The notes under the pieces: model-generated
Told to the model about the DNA's origin: nothing
The model's input: the letters and a program-made list of their open reading frames with translations, nothing else
Database searches by the model: none
Made by a program: the position numbers and the translations under genes
Part shown: piece by piece, positions 20,058 through 28,685 of the stretch
How positions within the stretch are numbered: the first letter of the stretch is position 1
How the letters are laid out: each line of letters starts with the position of its first letter
Source: Cyanobium sp. NIES-981
Lineage (GTDB): Bacteria; Cyanobacteriota; Cyanobacteriia; PCC-6307; Cyanobiaceae
Length of the DNA stretch: 64,000 bases
Assembly (NCBI GenBank): GCA_945896675.1
Contig: CAMDEM010000006.1
Coordinates: 27,288 to 91,287, forward strand
Direction: 5' to 3'

Positions 20058-21239
20058 ATGAAGGCGATGATCTTGGCGGCCGGCAAAGGCACCCGTGTAC
20101 GTCCCATCACGCACACGATCCCCAAGCCGATGATCCCCATCCTCCAGAAACCCGTGATGGAGTTTCTGCTGGAGCTACTGCGGGAGCACGGCTTTACCGA
20201 AATCATGGTGAACGTCTCCCACCTGGCTGAGGAGATCGAGAATTACTTTCGCGATGGTCAGCGTTTCGGCGTCGAAATTGCCTACAGCTTTGAAGGCCGC
20301 ATCGAAGACGGCGAACTGATCGGCGATGCCATGGGTTCCGCCGGTGGACTCAAAAAGATTCAAAACTTCCAGCGCTTCTTCGACGACACCTTCGTCGTGC
20401 TCTGCGGGGACGCCCTGGTCGACCTCGATCTCACCGAAGCGGTGAAGCGCCATAAAGCCAAAGGCGCCCTCGCCAGCCTGATCACCAAAAGGGTCCCCCG
20501 CGACCAGGTGAGCAGCTACGGCGTCGTGGTCACCGACGAGGACGGCCGGGTGCGCTCCTTCCAGGAGAAGCCCGAGGTGGATGAGGCCGCCAGCGACATG
20601 ATCAACACGGGTATCTACATCTTTGAGCCGGAGGTGCTGGATTTCGTTCCCAGCGACCAGGCGTTTGATATCGGCTCCGACCTGTTCCCCAAGCTGGTCG
20701 CCGCCGGGGCCCCCTTCTACGCCCTGCCGATGGAATTCGAGTGGGTGGATATCGGCAAGGTGCCCGACTATTGGCAAGCGATCCGCAGCGTGCTCCAGGG
20801 CCAGGTGCGCCAGGTCAAAATTCCTGGAAAACAAGTGCGCCCAGGCATCTATGCGGGCCTGAATGTGGCCGCCAACTGGGATCAAATCAACGTGACCGGG
20901 CCCATTTACGTGGGCGGCATGACCAGGATCGAAGACGGAGCCACCATCATTGGCCCGGCCATGATCGGCCCCAATTGCCACATCTGCGAAGACGCCACGA
21001 TCGACAACTCGATCATCTTTGACTATTCCCGCATCGGTGCGGGGGTGCGCCTGGTGGAAAAGTTGGTGTTTGGCCGCTATTGCGTCGACCGCAACGGCGA
21101 CCACTTCGACCTCCAGGAAGCGGCCCTCGATTGGCTGATCACCGATGTGCGCCGCCAGGATGTGGTCTCCCCATCAGCGGAGCAGAAGGCCATGGCCGAA
21201 CTGCTCGGCACCGACCTGGCCCTTACGGGATCGAACTGA
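20058..21239 (+). CDS. NDP-sugar synthase / nucleotidyltransferase with left-handed beta-helix tail
   Basis: This enzyme joins a sugar-1-phosphate to a nucleotide. The N-terminal domain (to about residue 235) has the signature MILAAGKGTRVRPIT, the metal-site GDALVDLD and NTGIYIFEPEVLDF. The C-terminal part (about residues 255-335) has hexapeptide-like turns (MIGPNCHICEDATIDNSI), a left-handed beta-helix. Mannose-1-phosphate guanylyltransferase and glucose-1-phosphate nucleotidyltransferase share this plan, and the substrate cannot be decided here. It probably feeds surface polysaccharide or compatible-solute synthesis. It converges on metF with a 17-base overlap of coding ends. Confidence 0.85.
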   Translation: MKAMILAAGKGTRVRPITHTIPKPMIPILQKPVMEFLLELLREHGFTEIMVNVSHLAEEIENYFRDGQRFGVEIAYSFEGRIEDGELIGDAMGSAGGLKKIQNFQRFFDDTFVVLCGDALVDLDLTEAVKRHKAKGALASLITKRVPRDQVSSYGVVVTDEDGRVRSFQEKPEVDEAASDMINTGIYIFEPEVLDFVPSDQAFDIGSDLFPKLVAAGAPFYALPMEFEWVDIGKVPDYWQAIRSVLQGQVRQVKIPGKQVRPGIYAGLNVAANWDQINVTGPIYVGGMTRIEDGATIIGPAMIGPNCHICEDATIDNSIIFDYSRIGAGVRLVEKLVFGRYCVDRNGDHFDLQEAALDWLITDVRRQDVVSPSAEQKAMAELLGTDLALTGSN

Positions 21240-22167
21240 CCCCTGCCAAAGGACCCAACCCGGCCAACCGCAGGATCTCTGGGATTCGTTCTTCTGCCTT
21301 GATCGCCATCAAATGGACCCCCTGGGCTAACTCCAGGTAGCTCGCCACCTGCTCCGCCGCAATCGCCACCCCTTCGGCAGCCGGGTTGCCCGCCCCGGCC
21401 AAGCGATCGATCACGGCCTGGGGGATGTTGGCGCCGGGCACCACCCGGTTGATGAAGGCAGCATTTTTCGCCGACTTAAGCAGGAATACCCCCGCCAGCA
21501 CGGGGATGCCCAAGGGTCCAGCGATCTCGCCCACAAAGCGTTCGAGCGCCGAGCGATCGGTGACCATCTGGGTTTGGAGAAAGCGCGCTCCAGCGGCTTG
21601 CTTGCGGCCAACCCGGCTTTTAAGGCCGCTCCAGCTGGGCGACTGGGGATCGGCAGCGGCCCCCGCAAACAGGGCCGTCGCCCCATCGGGCAGCTCGCCT
21701 GCCACCGGGTCTATGCCCCCATTGAGCTGGCTCACCAGTTGCAACAACCGCACCGCCTCGAGTTCATTCACGGGCCTGGCCCCCGGTTGGTCGCCGGCGC
21801 GCACCGGATCGCCGGTGAGGCAAAGCACATTGCGCAAACCGAGGGCATGGGCCCCCAGCAGATCCGCCTGCAGGGCAATCCGGTTGCGATCCCGGCAGGC
21901 CAGCTGAAGCACGGGCTCGATGCCGGCATCGAGCAGCAAGCGGCACATCGCCAGGCTGCTCATCCGCATCACCGCTCGGCTGCCATCGGTCACGTTGACG
22001 GCATGCACCCAACCCTTCAGGGCCTTAGCCGCCGCCAAGGTTCGGCTGGGATCCCCCCCGCGGGGCGGCGTGACTTCCGCTGTGATGGCCAACTGTCCGC
22101 TGGCCAAGGCCTGTTGGAGCAGCAAGCCAACCCTTGTTGAGCAAGCCCCATCATGCGGCAACGCCAT
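21223..22167 (-). CDS. metF: Methylenetetrahydrofolate reductase
   Basis: MetF reduces 5,10-methylene-THF to 5-methyl-THF, the methyl donor for methionine synthesis. The 314-residue protein is a FAD TIM barrel: ITAEVTPPRGGDPS at the N-terminus with the catalytic Glu, HAVNVTDG, CRDRNRIALQADLLGA and LCLTGDP in order, then FLQTQMVTD. It is divergent from the PedR-like gene with only 33 bases between the chosen starts, and it overlaps the nucleotidyltransferase gene at its 3' end by 17 bases. Confidence 0.94.
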   Translation of the reverse strand: MALPHDGACSTRVGLLLQQALASGQLAITAEVTPPRGGDPSRTLAAAKALKGWVHAVNVTDGSRAVMRMSSLAMCRLLLDAGIEPVLQLACRDRNRIALQADLLGAHALGLRNVLCLTGDPVRAGDQPGARPVNELEAVRLLQLVSQLNGGIDPVAGELPDGATALFAGAAADPQSPSWSGLKSRVGRKQAAGARFLQTQMVTDRSALERFVGEIAGPLGIPVLAGVFLLKSAKNAAFINRVVPGANIPQAVIDRLAGAGNPAAEGVAIAAEQVASYLELAQGVHLMAIKAEERIPEILRLAGLGPLAGVSSIP

Positions 22168-22200
22168 GCCTACAGTGATCCCAAGCCTGCAGGGTGGGGG

Positions 22201-22464
22201 ATGGATCGCGCGTACGACAGCCGGGAGCCGGCCATCTCAGAGCGGGAGACCGAGATCGTTGAGCTGGTGGCCCGGGGCCTCACCAACCAGGAGATTGCCC
22301 AGGTCCTCACGATCAGCAAGCGCACCGTGGACAACCACGTGAGCAATATCTTCACCAAAACGGGTGCCAAAAATCGGGTGGCCTTGCTGAATTGGGCCAT
22401 GGACAACGGCAAGATCTGCCGCGATGGCTTCAACTGCTGCGCCATCGACACCAGCCATCCCTAG
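22201..22464 (+). CDS. pedR: Small LuxR-type regulator, PedR-like
   Basis: PedR is a small cyanobacterial LuxR-family regulator reported to sense photosynthetic electron flow through thioredoxin acting on a Cys. This protein is almost only a helix-turn-helix: SERETEIVELVARGLTNQEI, then ISKRTVDNHVSNIFTKTGAKNR. There is no receiver domain. A C-terminal Cys cluster (KICRDGFNCC) matches the place where PedR carries its redox Cys. I chose the ATG at 22201, giving 87 residues close to family length; the track start at 22153 would overlap metF. The PedR assignment rests on size and Cys position. Confidence 0.78.
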   Translation: MDRAYDSREPAISERETEIVELVARGLTNQEIAQVLTISKRTVDNHVSNIFTKTGAKNRVALLNWAMDNGKICRDGFNCCAIDTSHP

Positions 22465-22490
22465 GCCCCTAAGTCGTAGATCCCCCGTCC

Positions 22491-23015
22491 CTAGGCATCC
22501 GCCCAATCAAGGGAGCCTGCAAGCAATTTCTGGCGTCGATGCTCCGGCCAATCGGCCAGGGGGTGCTGGGCCAAGGCCGCATTGCTGAGGGAAGGGCGAC
22601 CGGTGAGTTCGAGCACGCAGCAAGCAGGAATTGGCACAGGCTGCTCGGGATCCTGCAACTCCACCTCCGCCACCACCAAGGGGGCATTGCTGCCCTCAAA
22701 CACATCCAGCACCCAATCGCCGCCGGGCCAATTGAGGCCATAGCGCCATTTGCTGAGTTGGCTCGGCGCCAGATCCAGCAGGCTGCATGCATCCTCCAGG
22801 GGAATCGGGTACTCGAACTCCTGGCGCACCAAACCATTGGCCGAGCCTGCCGTTTTGAGGGTGAGCCAAGCCTCCTGCTTGGCGGTTCGCACCCGCACGG
22901 TGAACCCCTGGGGTCCACTCACCAGATAGCCCTGCTGCAGCTGGGCCTGCCAACGGATCGCCTCCCGCCACTGGTCCCCATGGACCAGAAAGCGCCGTTC
23001 AATCTCGAGGGCCAT
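22491..23015 (-). CDS. CYTH domain protein, probable inorganic triphosphatase
   Basis: CYTH proteins form a beta tunnel that binds triphosphates with two metal ions; bacterial members usually hydrolyse tripolyphosphate or related compounds. The 174-residue protein opens with EIERRFLV, the diagnostic EXEXK-like strand, here with Arg in place of the usual Lys. Later acidic and basic tunnel strands are visible (FTVRVRTAKQEAWLTLK, VRQEFEYPIP, WVLDVFEG, VAEVELQDP). It starts five bases after the nadK stop on the same strand, so it probably lies at the end of the ndh-nadK transcript. Confidence 0.87.
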   Translation of the reverse strand: MALEIERRFLVHGDQWREAIRWQAQLQQGYLVSGPQGFTVRVRTAKQEAWLTLKTAGSANGLVRQEFEYPIPLEDACSLLDLAPSQLSKWRYGLNWPGGDWVLDVFEGSNAPLVVAEVELQDPEQPVPIPACCVLELTGRPSLSNAALAQHPLADWPEHRRQKLLAGSLDWADA

Positions 23016-23020
23016 GGGGC

Positions 23021-23971
23021 TTAGTTATGGGAGGGCTCTGCGGCGACAAGGCTGCCGGTCCAATGCAGTTTGCGCGTCAGGGTGCGGTAGTAAGACGGGC
23101 TTTGCTCCAGCACAACCTGGAGGGCTGGGTGGGAGCTGCGTTGCACCATGGCCCGATCCCCAGGTTCCAGTTGGGTGGCGTGGGCCCCGTCCTTCCAGAG
23201 CTTCACCCGGCGGCTGGTTTCACCCATGGGCCACACGGAAAGCTGGGAACGCGGCGGCACCACCACGGCCCGGCTCGAGAGGCTCATCGGGCAAATCGGG
23301 TTGACCACAATCGCCTCAATGCCCGGATGGAGGATCGGGCCACCTGCTGCCATGGCATAGCCCGTGGAACCGGTGGGGGTGGCGATAATCAGGCCGTCGC
23401 CCCGGTATTGATCCACCACCTCGCCATCAATCTCCAACTCCAGGATGCAGGTGGGTGACACCTCATCGAGGCAGGGGCGGAAATAGAAATCGTTGAGGGC
23501 GAGATGGGTTTCCTCAAGGTCCTCCTGGGGGCCGCCTGAACCATCTTCCAATCCATAGGTCCTACCCCGCTCCACATGGGCCTGGAGCATCATGCGCCGC
23601 TCCATGGCAAAGCGATCATCACGGAGACGGTCCCAGAGGCAGTCCTCTTCACCGCTGAGTTTGAGCAGTTGGCGCTCATGGGTCAAAAAGCCCAGGTGGC
23701 CGCCCACATTGAAACTGAGGATCGGCACCCCGAGCGGAGCCAGATGGCGGGCCGCCCCCAAAACCGTGCCATCCCCCCCAAGCACCAAGGCCAGATCGGG
23801 GAGCGCGTCCTCGGTGGCCAGCAGACCTGGAAAGGGGTTCGCGTAGAGGCCGCTTTGGGCGGTCACCACATGGGTTCCATGGCTGCGTAAATCCTCGGCG
23901 CAGCGCTTGGCCTGGCGCTGGGCCGCCTGGCTACCAGAGCGCACAATCAGCCAGACCCGCTCAAGCAGCAT
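23021..23971 (-). CDS. nadK: NAD(+) kinase
   Basis: NadK phosphorylates NAD to NADP, which is needed for photosynthetic reductant. The 316-residue protein has the GGDGT motif ([14 protein letters not shown]), a [10 protein letters not shown] strand, a DEVSPT block where many homologues have NEV or DEV, and the diphosphate-binding [16 protein letters not shown]. It lies directly downstream of ndhE with a 12-base gap, linking pyridine nucleotide supply with NDH-1. An ancestral insert ([15 protein letters not shown]) enlarges the central region, as in some cyanobacterial NadK forms. Confidence 0.95.
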   Translation of the reverse strand: MLLERVWLIVRSGSQAAQRQAKRCAEDLRSHGTHVVTAQSGLYANPFPGLLATEDALPDLALVLGGDGTVLGAARHLAPLGVPILSFNVGGHLGFLTHERQLLKLSGEEDCLWDRLRDDRFAMERRMMLQAHVERGRTYGLEDGSGGPQEDLEETHLALNDFYFRPCLDEVSPTCILELEIDGEVVDQYRGDGLIIATPTGSTGYAMAAGGPILHPGIEAIVVNPICPMSLSSRAVVVPPRSQLSVWPMGETSRRVKLWKDGAHATQLEPGDRAMVQRSSHPALQVVLEQSPSYYRTLTRKLHWTGSLVAAEPSHN

Positions 23972-23983
23972 GGGACAGGCCGG

Positions 23984-24313
23984 CTACCAACGGAGCAGGT
24001 TGAAGCGCTCCATATCAACGGTTTCCCGATTGCGGTAGAGCGAGAGAAGGATCGCCAGGCCCACAGCTGCCTCGGCAGCGGCCACGGTGATCACAAAAAT
24101 CGTGAACACCTGGCCCCGGATCAACTGGCCATCGAGATAGTTCGAGAAGGCCATCAAGTTGATGTTCACAGCATTCAGCATCAGCTCAATGCTCATCAAG
24201 ACCCGCACCGCATTACGGCTGTTGATCAGCCCCCAAACACCTGTGCAGAACAGCACTGCGGCCAACGCCAGGTAGGCCTCAAGGGGGATTGTGGAGGAGA
24301 TGTTGGAGTCCAT
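23984..24313 (-). CDS. ndhE: NDH-1 subunit 4L (NuoK-like)
   Basis: NdhE is a small three-helix membrane subunit of NDH-1 that helps carry protons. The 109-residue protein has the conserved membrane Glu in [16 protein letters not shown] and another in [13 protein letters not shown]. It is the fourth ndh gene of the ndhA-I-G-E order. An unusual 118-base G-rich (plus strand) spacer separates it from ndhG, and no Shine-Dalgarno precedes the ATG. Confidence 0.96.
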   Translation of the reverse strand: MDSNISSTIPLEAYLALAAVLFCTGVWGLINSRNAVRVLMSIELMLNAVNINLMAFSNYLDGQLIRGQVFTIFVITVAAAEAAVGLAILLSLYRNRETVDMERFNLLRW

Positions 24314-24431
24314 CGGAACAAGGGCGAGCTAGGGGAGAGCGAAGCGGGGTGGAGACAGAAAGGGGTGGGAACGGAAAGGGTTCTGGGGGATGCTCAACGG
24401 ATCGATGGGGAGACATTCCATGGGCAGACGG
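24314..24431. other. G-rich spacer between ndhG and ndhE
   Basis: The plus strand has repeated G-runs, including GGGG T GGG, then GGG and GGGGG, within 24362-24389. This fits a G-quadruplex pattern with loops of 1, 8 and 4. On the transcript the same stretch is C/U-rich and contains no gene or Shine-Dalgarno for ndhE. Confidence 0.5.
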
Positions 24432-25034
24432 TCACCGGGGCGTCCGATCGAGCAGCAAGGGCGTGCGCTCCTTCTCAATGAGGCCTTGATCTACGGGGTC
24501 TCCCGTGGCGATATCGCTGGAAATGACATCCCGGCGGGCCAACACGATGGCGCCAATCATGGCGATTAACAGCAAGACAGAGGCCAACTCAAAAGGCAGC
24601 AGGTAATCGCTGAAGAGATGTTCGCCAATGCGAATCGTGGCATCTTCTCCCACGGGCTCGGGTCCCGGCAGGGGCCACGGCGTTACGAAGGCCACCCGAA
24701 TCAGCAGGGCGAACAAGCCGGCACACACCGCACCAGAGAGGACCCGGCGCAGGGCCAAACCGGGAATGGCCTCAAGGTTTTCCTTCTTGTTCACGAGCAT
24801 GATCGCGAACAAAATCAACACGTTCACCGCTCCCACGTAGACCAGCACCTGGGCCGCCGCCACAAAGCTGGCGTTGAGCATCAGGTAGAGCCCCGCCACC
24901 GAGAGGAACACACCCCCCAGGAGGAACGCGGAATAGACGATGTTGGGCAGGAGCACCACGCCCAAAGAGCCCAACACCAGGGTGGCCGCAAGGACCACAA
25001 AACAGATCAGCTGGGTGGTGGAGGCGATGGTCAT
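24432..25034 (-). CDS. ndhG: NDH-1 subunit 6 (NuoJ-like)
   Basis: NdhG is a five-helix membrane subunit linking the quinone module to the proton pumps. The 200-residue protein shows the typical [19 protein letters not shown] segment and hydrophobic helices throughout, with a polar C-terminus. Its ATG overlaps the ndhI stop by four bases (ATGA), so the two are likely coupled. The stop is followed by the long G-rich spacer before ndhE. Confidence 0.95.
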   Translation of the reverse strand: MTIASTTQLICFVVLAATLVLGSLGVVLLPNIVYSAFLLGGVFLSVAGLYLMLNASFVAAAQVLVYVGAVNVLILFAIMLVNKKENLEAIPGLALRRVLSGAVCAGLFALLIRVAFVTPWPLPGPEPVGEDATIRIGEHLFSDYLLPFELASVLLLIAMIGAIVLARRDVISSDIATGDPVDQGLIEKERTPLLLDRTPR

Positions 25035-25681
25035 GAAGAGGTCTCCTCGGTTGTCGGGGTCACCTGGGTTGCCTGCGACGACTGGGTTGCCTGAGTCGAC
25101 TGGGGCAGGGTTGCAAGCACCTCCTCGGGGAGCTTGCCTGCCCGGGGAGCGCTGGGATCGACCCCATGGGGATCCATGACGCCCTTGGGCAGGTAAACCA
25201 GCTCCTTCAGGGCGACAACGGCGGGATCGCTGGTCACGCTGGTGGGGAGACGGCCCAAAGCCACATTGTCAAAATTGAGGCTGTGGCGATCGAAGGCTGC
25301 CAGTTCGTACTCCTCTGTCATCGAGAGGCAGTTGGTGGGGCAGTACTCCACACAGTTTCCACAAAAGATGCACACCCCGAAATCGATGGAGTAATTCCGC
25401 AACTCCTTCTTCTTGGTGGCCTTGTTCATCACCCAATCCACCACCGGCAGATTGATCGGACACACCCGCACACACACCTCGCAGGCGATGCACTTATCAA
25501 ATTCGTAGTGGATACGCCCCCGGTAACGCTCGGAGGGAATCAGCTTTTCGTAGGGGTACTGAACCGTGATCGGCCGGCGGCGCAGGTGGTCGAAGGTGAC
25601 CCCCAAGCCCTGGGCGAGGTAATTGGCCGCTCCCACCGCATCACGGGTGTAGTCGCCGACTTTCTTAAGGAACCCGAACAT
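25031..25681 (-). CDS. ndhI: NDH-1 iron-sulfur subunit I
   Basis: NdhI carries two [4Fe-4S] clusters that pass electrons from ferredoxin toward plastoquinone. Both ligand sets are present: [12 protein letters not shown] and [12 protein letters not shown]. The core ends near residue 175; a 25-residue tail follows, rich in Gln, Thr and Ser and containing a duplicated motif ([11 protein letters not shown]) encoded by an 18-base imperfect tandem repeat. Total length 216 is on the long side. The gene lies 84 bases after ndhA, behind a second G-rich spacer, and overlaps ndhG. Confidence 0.96.
   Translation of the reverse strand: MFGFLKKVGDYTRDAVGAANYLAQGLGVTFDHLRRRPITVQYPYEKLIPSERYRGRIHYEFDKCIACEVCVRVCPINLPVVDWVMNKATKKKELRNYSIDFGVCIFCGNCVEYCPTNCLSMTEEYELAAFDRHSLNFDNVALGRLPTSVTSDPAVVALKELVYLPKGVMDPHGVDPSAPRAGKLPEEVLATLPQSTQATQSSQATQVTPTTEETSS
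25064..25099 (-). repeat. 18-bp tandem repeat in the ndhI 3' end
   Basis: Two 18-base units (25064-25081 and 25082-25099) match at 16 positions and encode the repeated Gln/Ala/Thr/Ser motif of the NdhI tail. A third partial unit starts at 25100. Confidence 0.75.
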
Positions 25682-25765
25682 GGATTGAAAGGGGAGAGGG
25701 CGCGGAGCGGGGGAAGGGAACGGGACAGCAGCAGCAAGCCAAGCCCATGATGACTGGTGCGGGCG
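25682..25765. other. G-rich spacer between ndhA and ndhI
   Basis: The plus strand carries GGGG AGA GGG CGCGGAGC GGGGG AA GGG at 25691-25718, a second G-quadruplex-like pattern in the same operon. On the transcript it gives a C/U-rich leader (ending CCCCTTTCAATCC before the ATG) without a Shine-Dalgarno. Confidence 0.5.
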
Positions 25766-26914
25766 TTAGCCGCCGAAAGCCATCGGGAAGGCCAGCTTCA
25801 AAGAAGCCGTGACCAGGAGATTGACCAGGGCAATGGGCAGCAGAAACTTCCAGCCCAAATCCAGCAACTGGTCAATCCGCACCCGGGGCACGGTCCAGCG
25901 CAACAGGATGGCAAAGAACACCAGCAGATAGGCCTTGAGCACGGTCATCACGATCCCCACAGAGGCCGTGATCACCTGCACCAACGGCGCATCCACCGAT
26001 TGGCCTAACCAGCCCGCCAGCCATTCCACCGGCACCGGGAAGCCCCAGCCCCCCAGGTAGAGCACCGAAACCAGCAGGGCCGAGAGCACCAGGTTGATGT
26101 AGCTGCCCAGATAAAAGAGGGCAAACTTCATCCCGGAATATTCGGTCTGGTAGCCAGCAACGAGCTCCTCCTCCGCCTCAGGCAAGTCGAAGGGGAGTCG
26201 TTCGCATTCGGCCAGGGCACAGATCCAGAAGATCACAAACCCCACCGGCTGGCGCCAGATGTTCCAGCTGAGAATGCCCGCCCCGCTTTGCTGGTTGACG
26301 ATGTCGACGGTGCTGAGCGAGTTGCTCATCATCACCACGGCGAGAACCGCCAAGGCCAAAGGAATTTCGTAACTGATCGACTGGGCCGCTGCCCGCAAGC
26401 CACCCAGCAAGGAGTACTTGTTGTTGGAGGCGTAGCCGCTCATCAGCAAACCGATCGGCTGGATGCTGCTCAGGGCAATCCACAGGAAGATGCCGATCCC
26501 CACATTGCTGATTAGCAGGTTTTGGCCAAAGGGCACCACCAACCAGCTCAGGATGACGGGCACCAGCACCAACACGGGGCCGAGGGTGAACAGCACGCCA
26601 TCGGCCCGCGCTGGGATCACATCTTCCTTGAACAACAGCTTCATGCCATCGGCCAAGGGCTGAAGCACCCCCAAGGCGCCGGCGTACTCCGGGCCAATGC
26701 GCTGCTGCACGGCTGCAGAAATCTTGCGCTCCAGCCAAACGTTGACCAGCACGCCAACCACTGCTGCCACAAGCACGAGCACCATCGGCAGGGGCAGCCA
26801 AAGCAGGTGCGCAGCCCCTGGGCTTAGCCCCAGGCTCCGCATGGCCAGCTCAAAACTGCCCTCCAAATCAAGGCCCACTTGCGCGACCTGCGCCAGAGCC
26901 GGGATGGTCACCAT
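25766..26914 (-). CDS. ndhA: NDH-1 subunit 1 (NuoH-like)
   Basis: NdhA is the eight-helix membrane subunit that forms the quinone channel with NdhI and NdhK. The 382-residue protein has the family blocks [18 protein letters not shown] and [20 protein letters not shown], then [18 protein letters not shown], all in order. It opens the ndhA-I-G-E run, with its start 24 bases after the gltA stop. Confidence 0.96.
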   Translation of the reverse strand: MVTIPALAQVAQVGLDLEGSFELAMRSLGLSPGAAHLLWLPLPMVLVLVAAVVGVLVNVWLERKISAAVQQRIGPEYAGALGVLQPLADGMKLLFKEDVIPARADGVLFTLGPVLVLVPVILSWLVVPFGQNLLISNVGIGIFLWIALSSIQPIGLLMSGYASNNKYSLLGGLRAAAQSISYEIPLALAVLAVVMMSNSLSTVDIVNQQSGAGILSWNIWRQPVGFVIFWICALAECERLPFDLPEAEEELVAGYQTEYSGMKFALFYLGSYINLVLSALLVSVLYLGGWGFPVPVEWLAGWLGQSVDAPLVQVITASVGIVMTVLKAYLLVFFAILLRWTVPRVRIDQLLDLGWKFLLPIALVNLLVTASLKLAFPMAFGG

Positions 26915-26938
26915 GACGGCCGCTCAGATGGGGGCAAC

Positions 26939-28096
26939 TTAGCGGGCCCCTTGCGGAATCCACTGCCTTTCGGCGTGGCCTGTGTAGATCTGGGTCGGTC
27001 GGTAGATGCGGTTGGCCCCGAGCTGCTCCTTCCAGTGGGCCAGCCAGCCGGCGGTGCGGGCAATGGCAAAGAGGGGGGTAAAGAGGTCTTCCGGGATGCC
27101 GAGCTTGCGGTAGACGAGGCCGGAATAGAAGTCGACATTGGGATAGATACCCTTCGGCCCCAGCCGTTCCGCTGCAACGCTTTCCAGCTTTCTGGCCAGG
27201 TCGTAGAGGGGGTCGTGGCCAAATTGGTCAAACAACTCTTCGGCCAGCTTTTGCAGGATCACGGCCCGGGGATCCTTCACCTTGTATTCGCGGTGGCCAA
27301 AACCCATGATCTTGCGCTTTTCAGCGATGGCCCGATCCAACCAGGGTTCCACCTGATCTTCCGTGCCGATCTGCTCAAGCATCTCAAGCACGTCTTCGTT
27401 GGCTCCACCGTGGAGGGGGCCCGCCAGGGTTCCCACGGCTGATGCCACCACCGCATAGGGGTCGGTGAGGGTACTGGCGGTGACCCGGGCACTGAAGGTG
27501 CTGGCGTTGAGGCTGTGCTCGGCGTGCAGGATCAGGCAGGCATCAAAGATGCGAGCCGCCAGGGGATCGGGCTCCCGTTCCGTGAGCATGTACAGAAAGT
27601 TGGCGGCGTAGGCGAGATCGTCGCGGGGCTGGATGGGGTCCTGGCCTTTGCGAATCAGCTGGAACGCCGCCACCATCGTGGGGATCTTGGCGATCAGCCG
27701 CACCACCGCCGCCGCGATGTAGTCGGGGCTATCCAGGGCCCGCCGGGAATAGAACAAGCCAAGGGATGCGGCACTGGCCTGCAAGGCATCCATGGGATGC
27801 CCCCCCGAAGGGAAGCTCTTCATCATGTCGCGGATCCGGAAGCTGACCCGCCGGTGCATTTGCACCTCACTTTCAAAGGCCAGCAGCTCATCGGCGGTGG
27901 GCAACTCGCCCCAGATCAACAGGTAGGCCGTTTCCAGGAAACTGCTGTTGGCCGCGAGGCTTCCCACCTCGTAACCGCGGTAGGTGAGCTTGCCCTTGAG
28001 GCCATCGATATCACAGATCGCCGACTGGGTCGCCGGAACCCCCTCCAGACCGGGGCGAAACACGGGAGCTGCCGTCCCTACTGCTGAACTGGCCAT
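26939..28096 (-). CDS. gltA: Citrate synthase
   Basis: Citrate synthase condenses oxaloacetate and acetyl-CoA, feeding 2-oxoglutarate for nitrogen assimilation. The catalytic residues are visible: His in GPLHGGANE, His in IMGFGHREYK and Asp in YPNVDFYSG. At about 385 residues it is the short bacterial form. I start it at the ATG at 28096 (MASSAVGTAAP); the track adds nine residues from 28123. Immediate upstream position relative to ndhA suggests cotranscription with NDH-1 genes. Confidence 0.95.
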   Translation of the reverse strand: MASSAVGTAAPVFRPGLEGVPATQSAICDIDGLKGKLTYRGYEVGSLAANSSFLETAYLLIWGELPTADELLAFESEVQMHRRVSFRIRDMMKSFPSGGHPMDALQASAASLGLFYSRRALDSPDYIAAAVVRLIAKIPTMVAAFQLIRKGQDPIQPRDDLAYAANFLYMLTEREPDPLAARIFDACLILHAEHSLNASTFSARVTASTLTDPYAVVASAVGTLAGPLHGGANEDVLEMLEQIGTEDQVEPWLDRAIAEKRKIMGFGHREYKVKDPRAVILQKLAEELFDQFGHDPLYDLARKLESVAAERLGPKGIYPNVDFYSGLVYRKLGIPEDLFTPLFAIARTAGWLAHWKEQLGANRIYRPTQIYTGHAERQWIPQGAR

Positions 28097-28175
28097 GCCT
28101 TGGGGCTTCCCCGCGCGGAGCAAGGAATTGAACCTAGGGCTGGCGGCCCTCCCCGTGCCGTAGCGCAGGCTGCCG

Positions 28176-28685
28176 CTACTGGGTGCCGAGAAGTTGCCGG
28201 GGAGCCATCAGCAGCTTCAGCTGGCCCCACCCAGGCCCTAGGAGCAGCAAAGCGATACCAGCCTTTTTCAAAACAATCGCCCCCTCGGGCGCACCGATCA
28301 GCTGGGCCGCCAAGGCCCCCAAATCCGGCTCATGGCCCACCAAGGCCAGGCGCTGAAGCCTGGTATGGGCCGAAGCCGCCCGCTGAAACTCCGCCACCAG
28401 GGGCAAGGGATCACCCCCTGGTGCCAGGGCGGCATCAACCCGCAACGACAAGGACGCTGATCCCTCGGCCACAAGGCGCTCCGCAACAGCAATCTCCGCC
28501 GTTTGGCGGGCGCGCACCAGGGGGCTCGTCACCAACTGATCACAGCCCAGGCCGAGCAGCACCAGCCGCCCAGCCACGGCCCTGGTGCGACTGCGGCCAA
28601 GGGGGGTTAGGGCCCTTTCCCCATCCACGCGCTCCGGGCACCGCTCTTCGGCAATGCCGTGGCGCAGCAGCAGCAGCTCAACCAA
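28176..28685 (-). CDS. sixA: Phosphohistidine phosphatase SixA family
   Basis: SixA-type enzymes are small histidine phosphatases that remove phosphate from phospho-His, for instance on phosphotransferase proteins. The 169-residue protein starts with the RHG motif (LLLLRHGIAEE) and has the second catalytic His in LALVGHEPDLGAL, plus SPLVRARQTAEI. It starts with TTG and overlaps the DUF3352 gene by eight bases. Its substrate is unknown here. Confidence 0.9.
   Translation of the reverse strand: MVELLLLRHGIAEERCPERVDGERALTPLGRSRTRAVAGRLVLLGLGCDQLVTSPLVRARQTAEIAVAERLVAEGSASLSLRVDAALAPGGDPLPLVAEFQRAASAHTRLQRLALVGHEPDLGALAAQLIGAPEGAIVLKKAGIALLLLGPGWGQLKLLMAPRQLLGTQ

Noticed and set aside
28097-28140. 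GGTTCAATTCC on the reverse strand, resembling a tRNA T-arm
   Set aside because: No acceptor, D or anticodon arms can be formed around it; it is the short leader of gltA.
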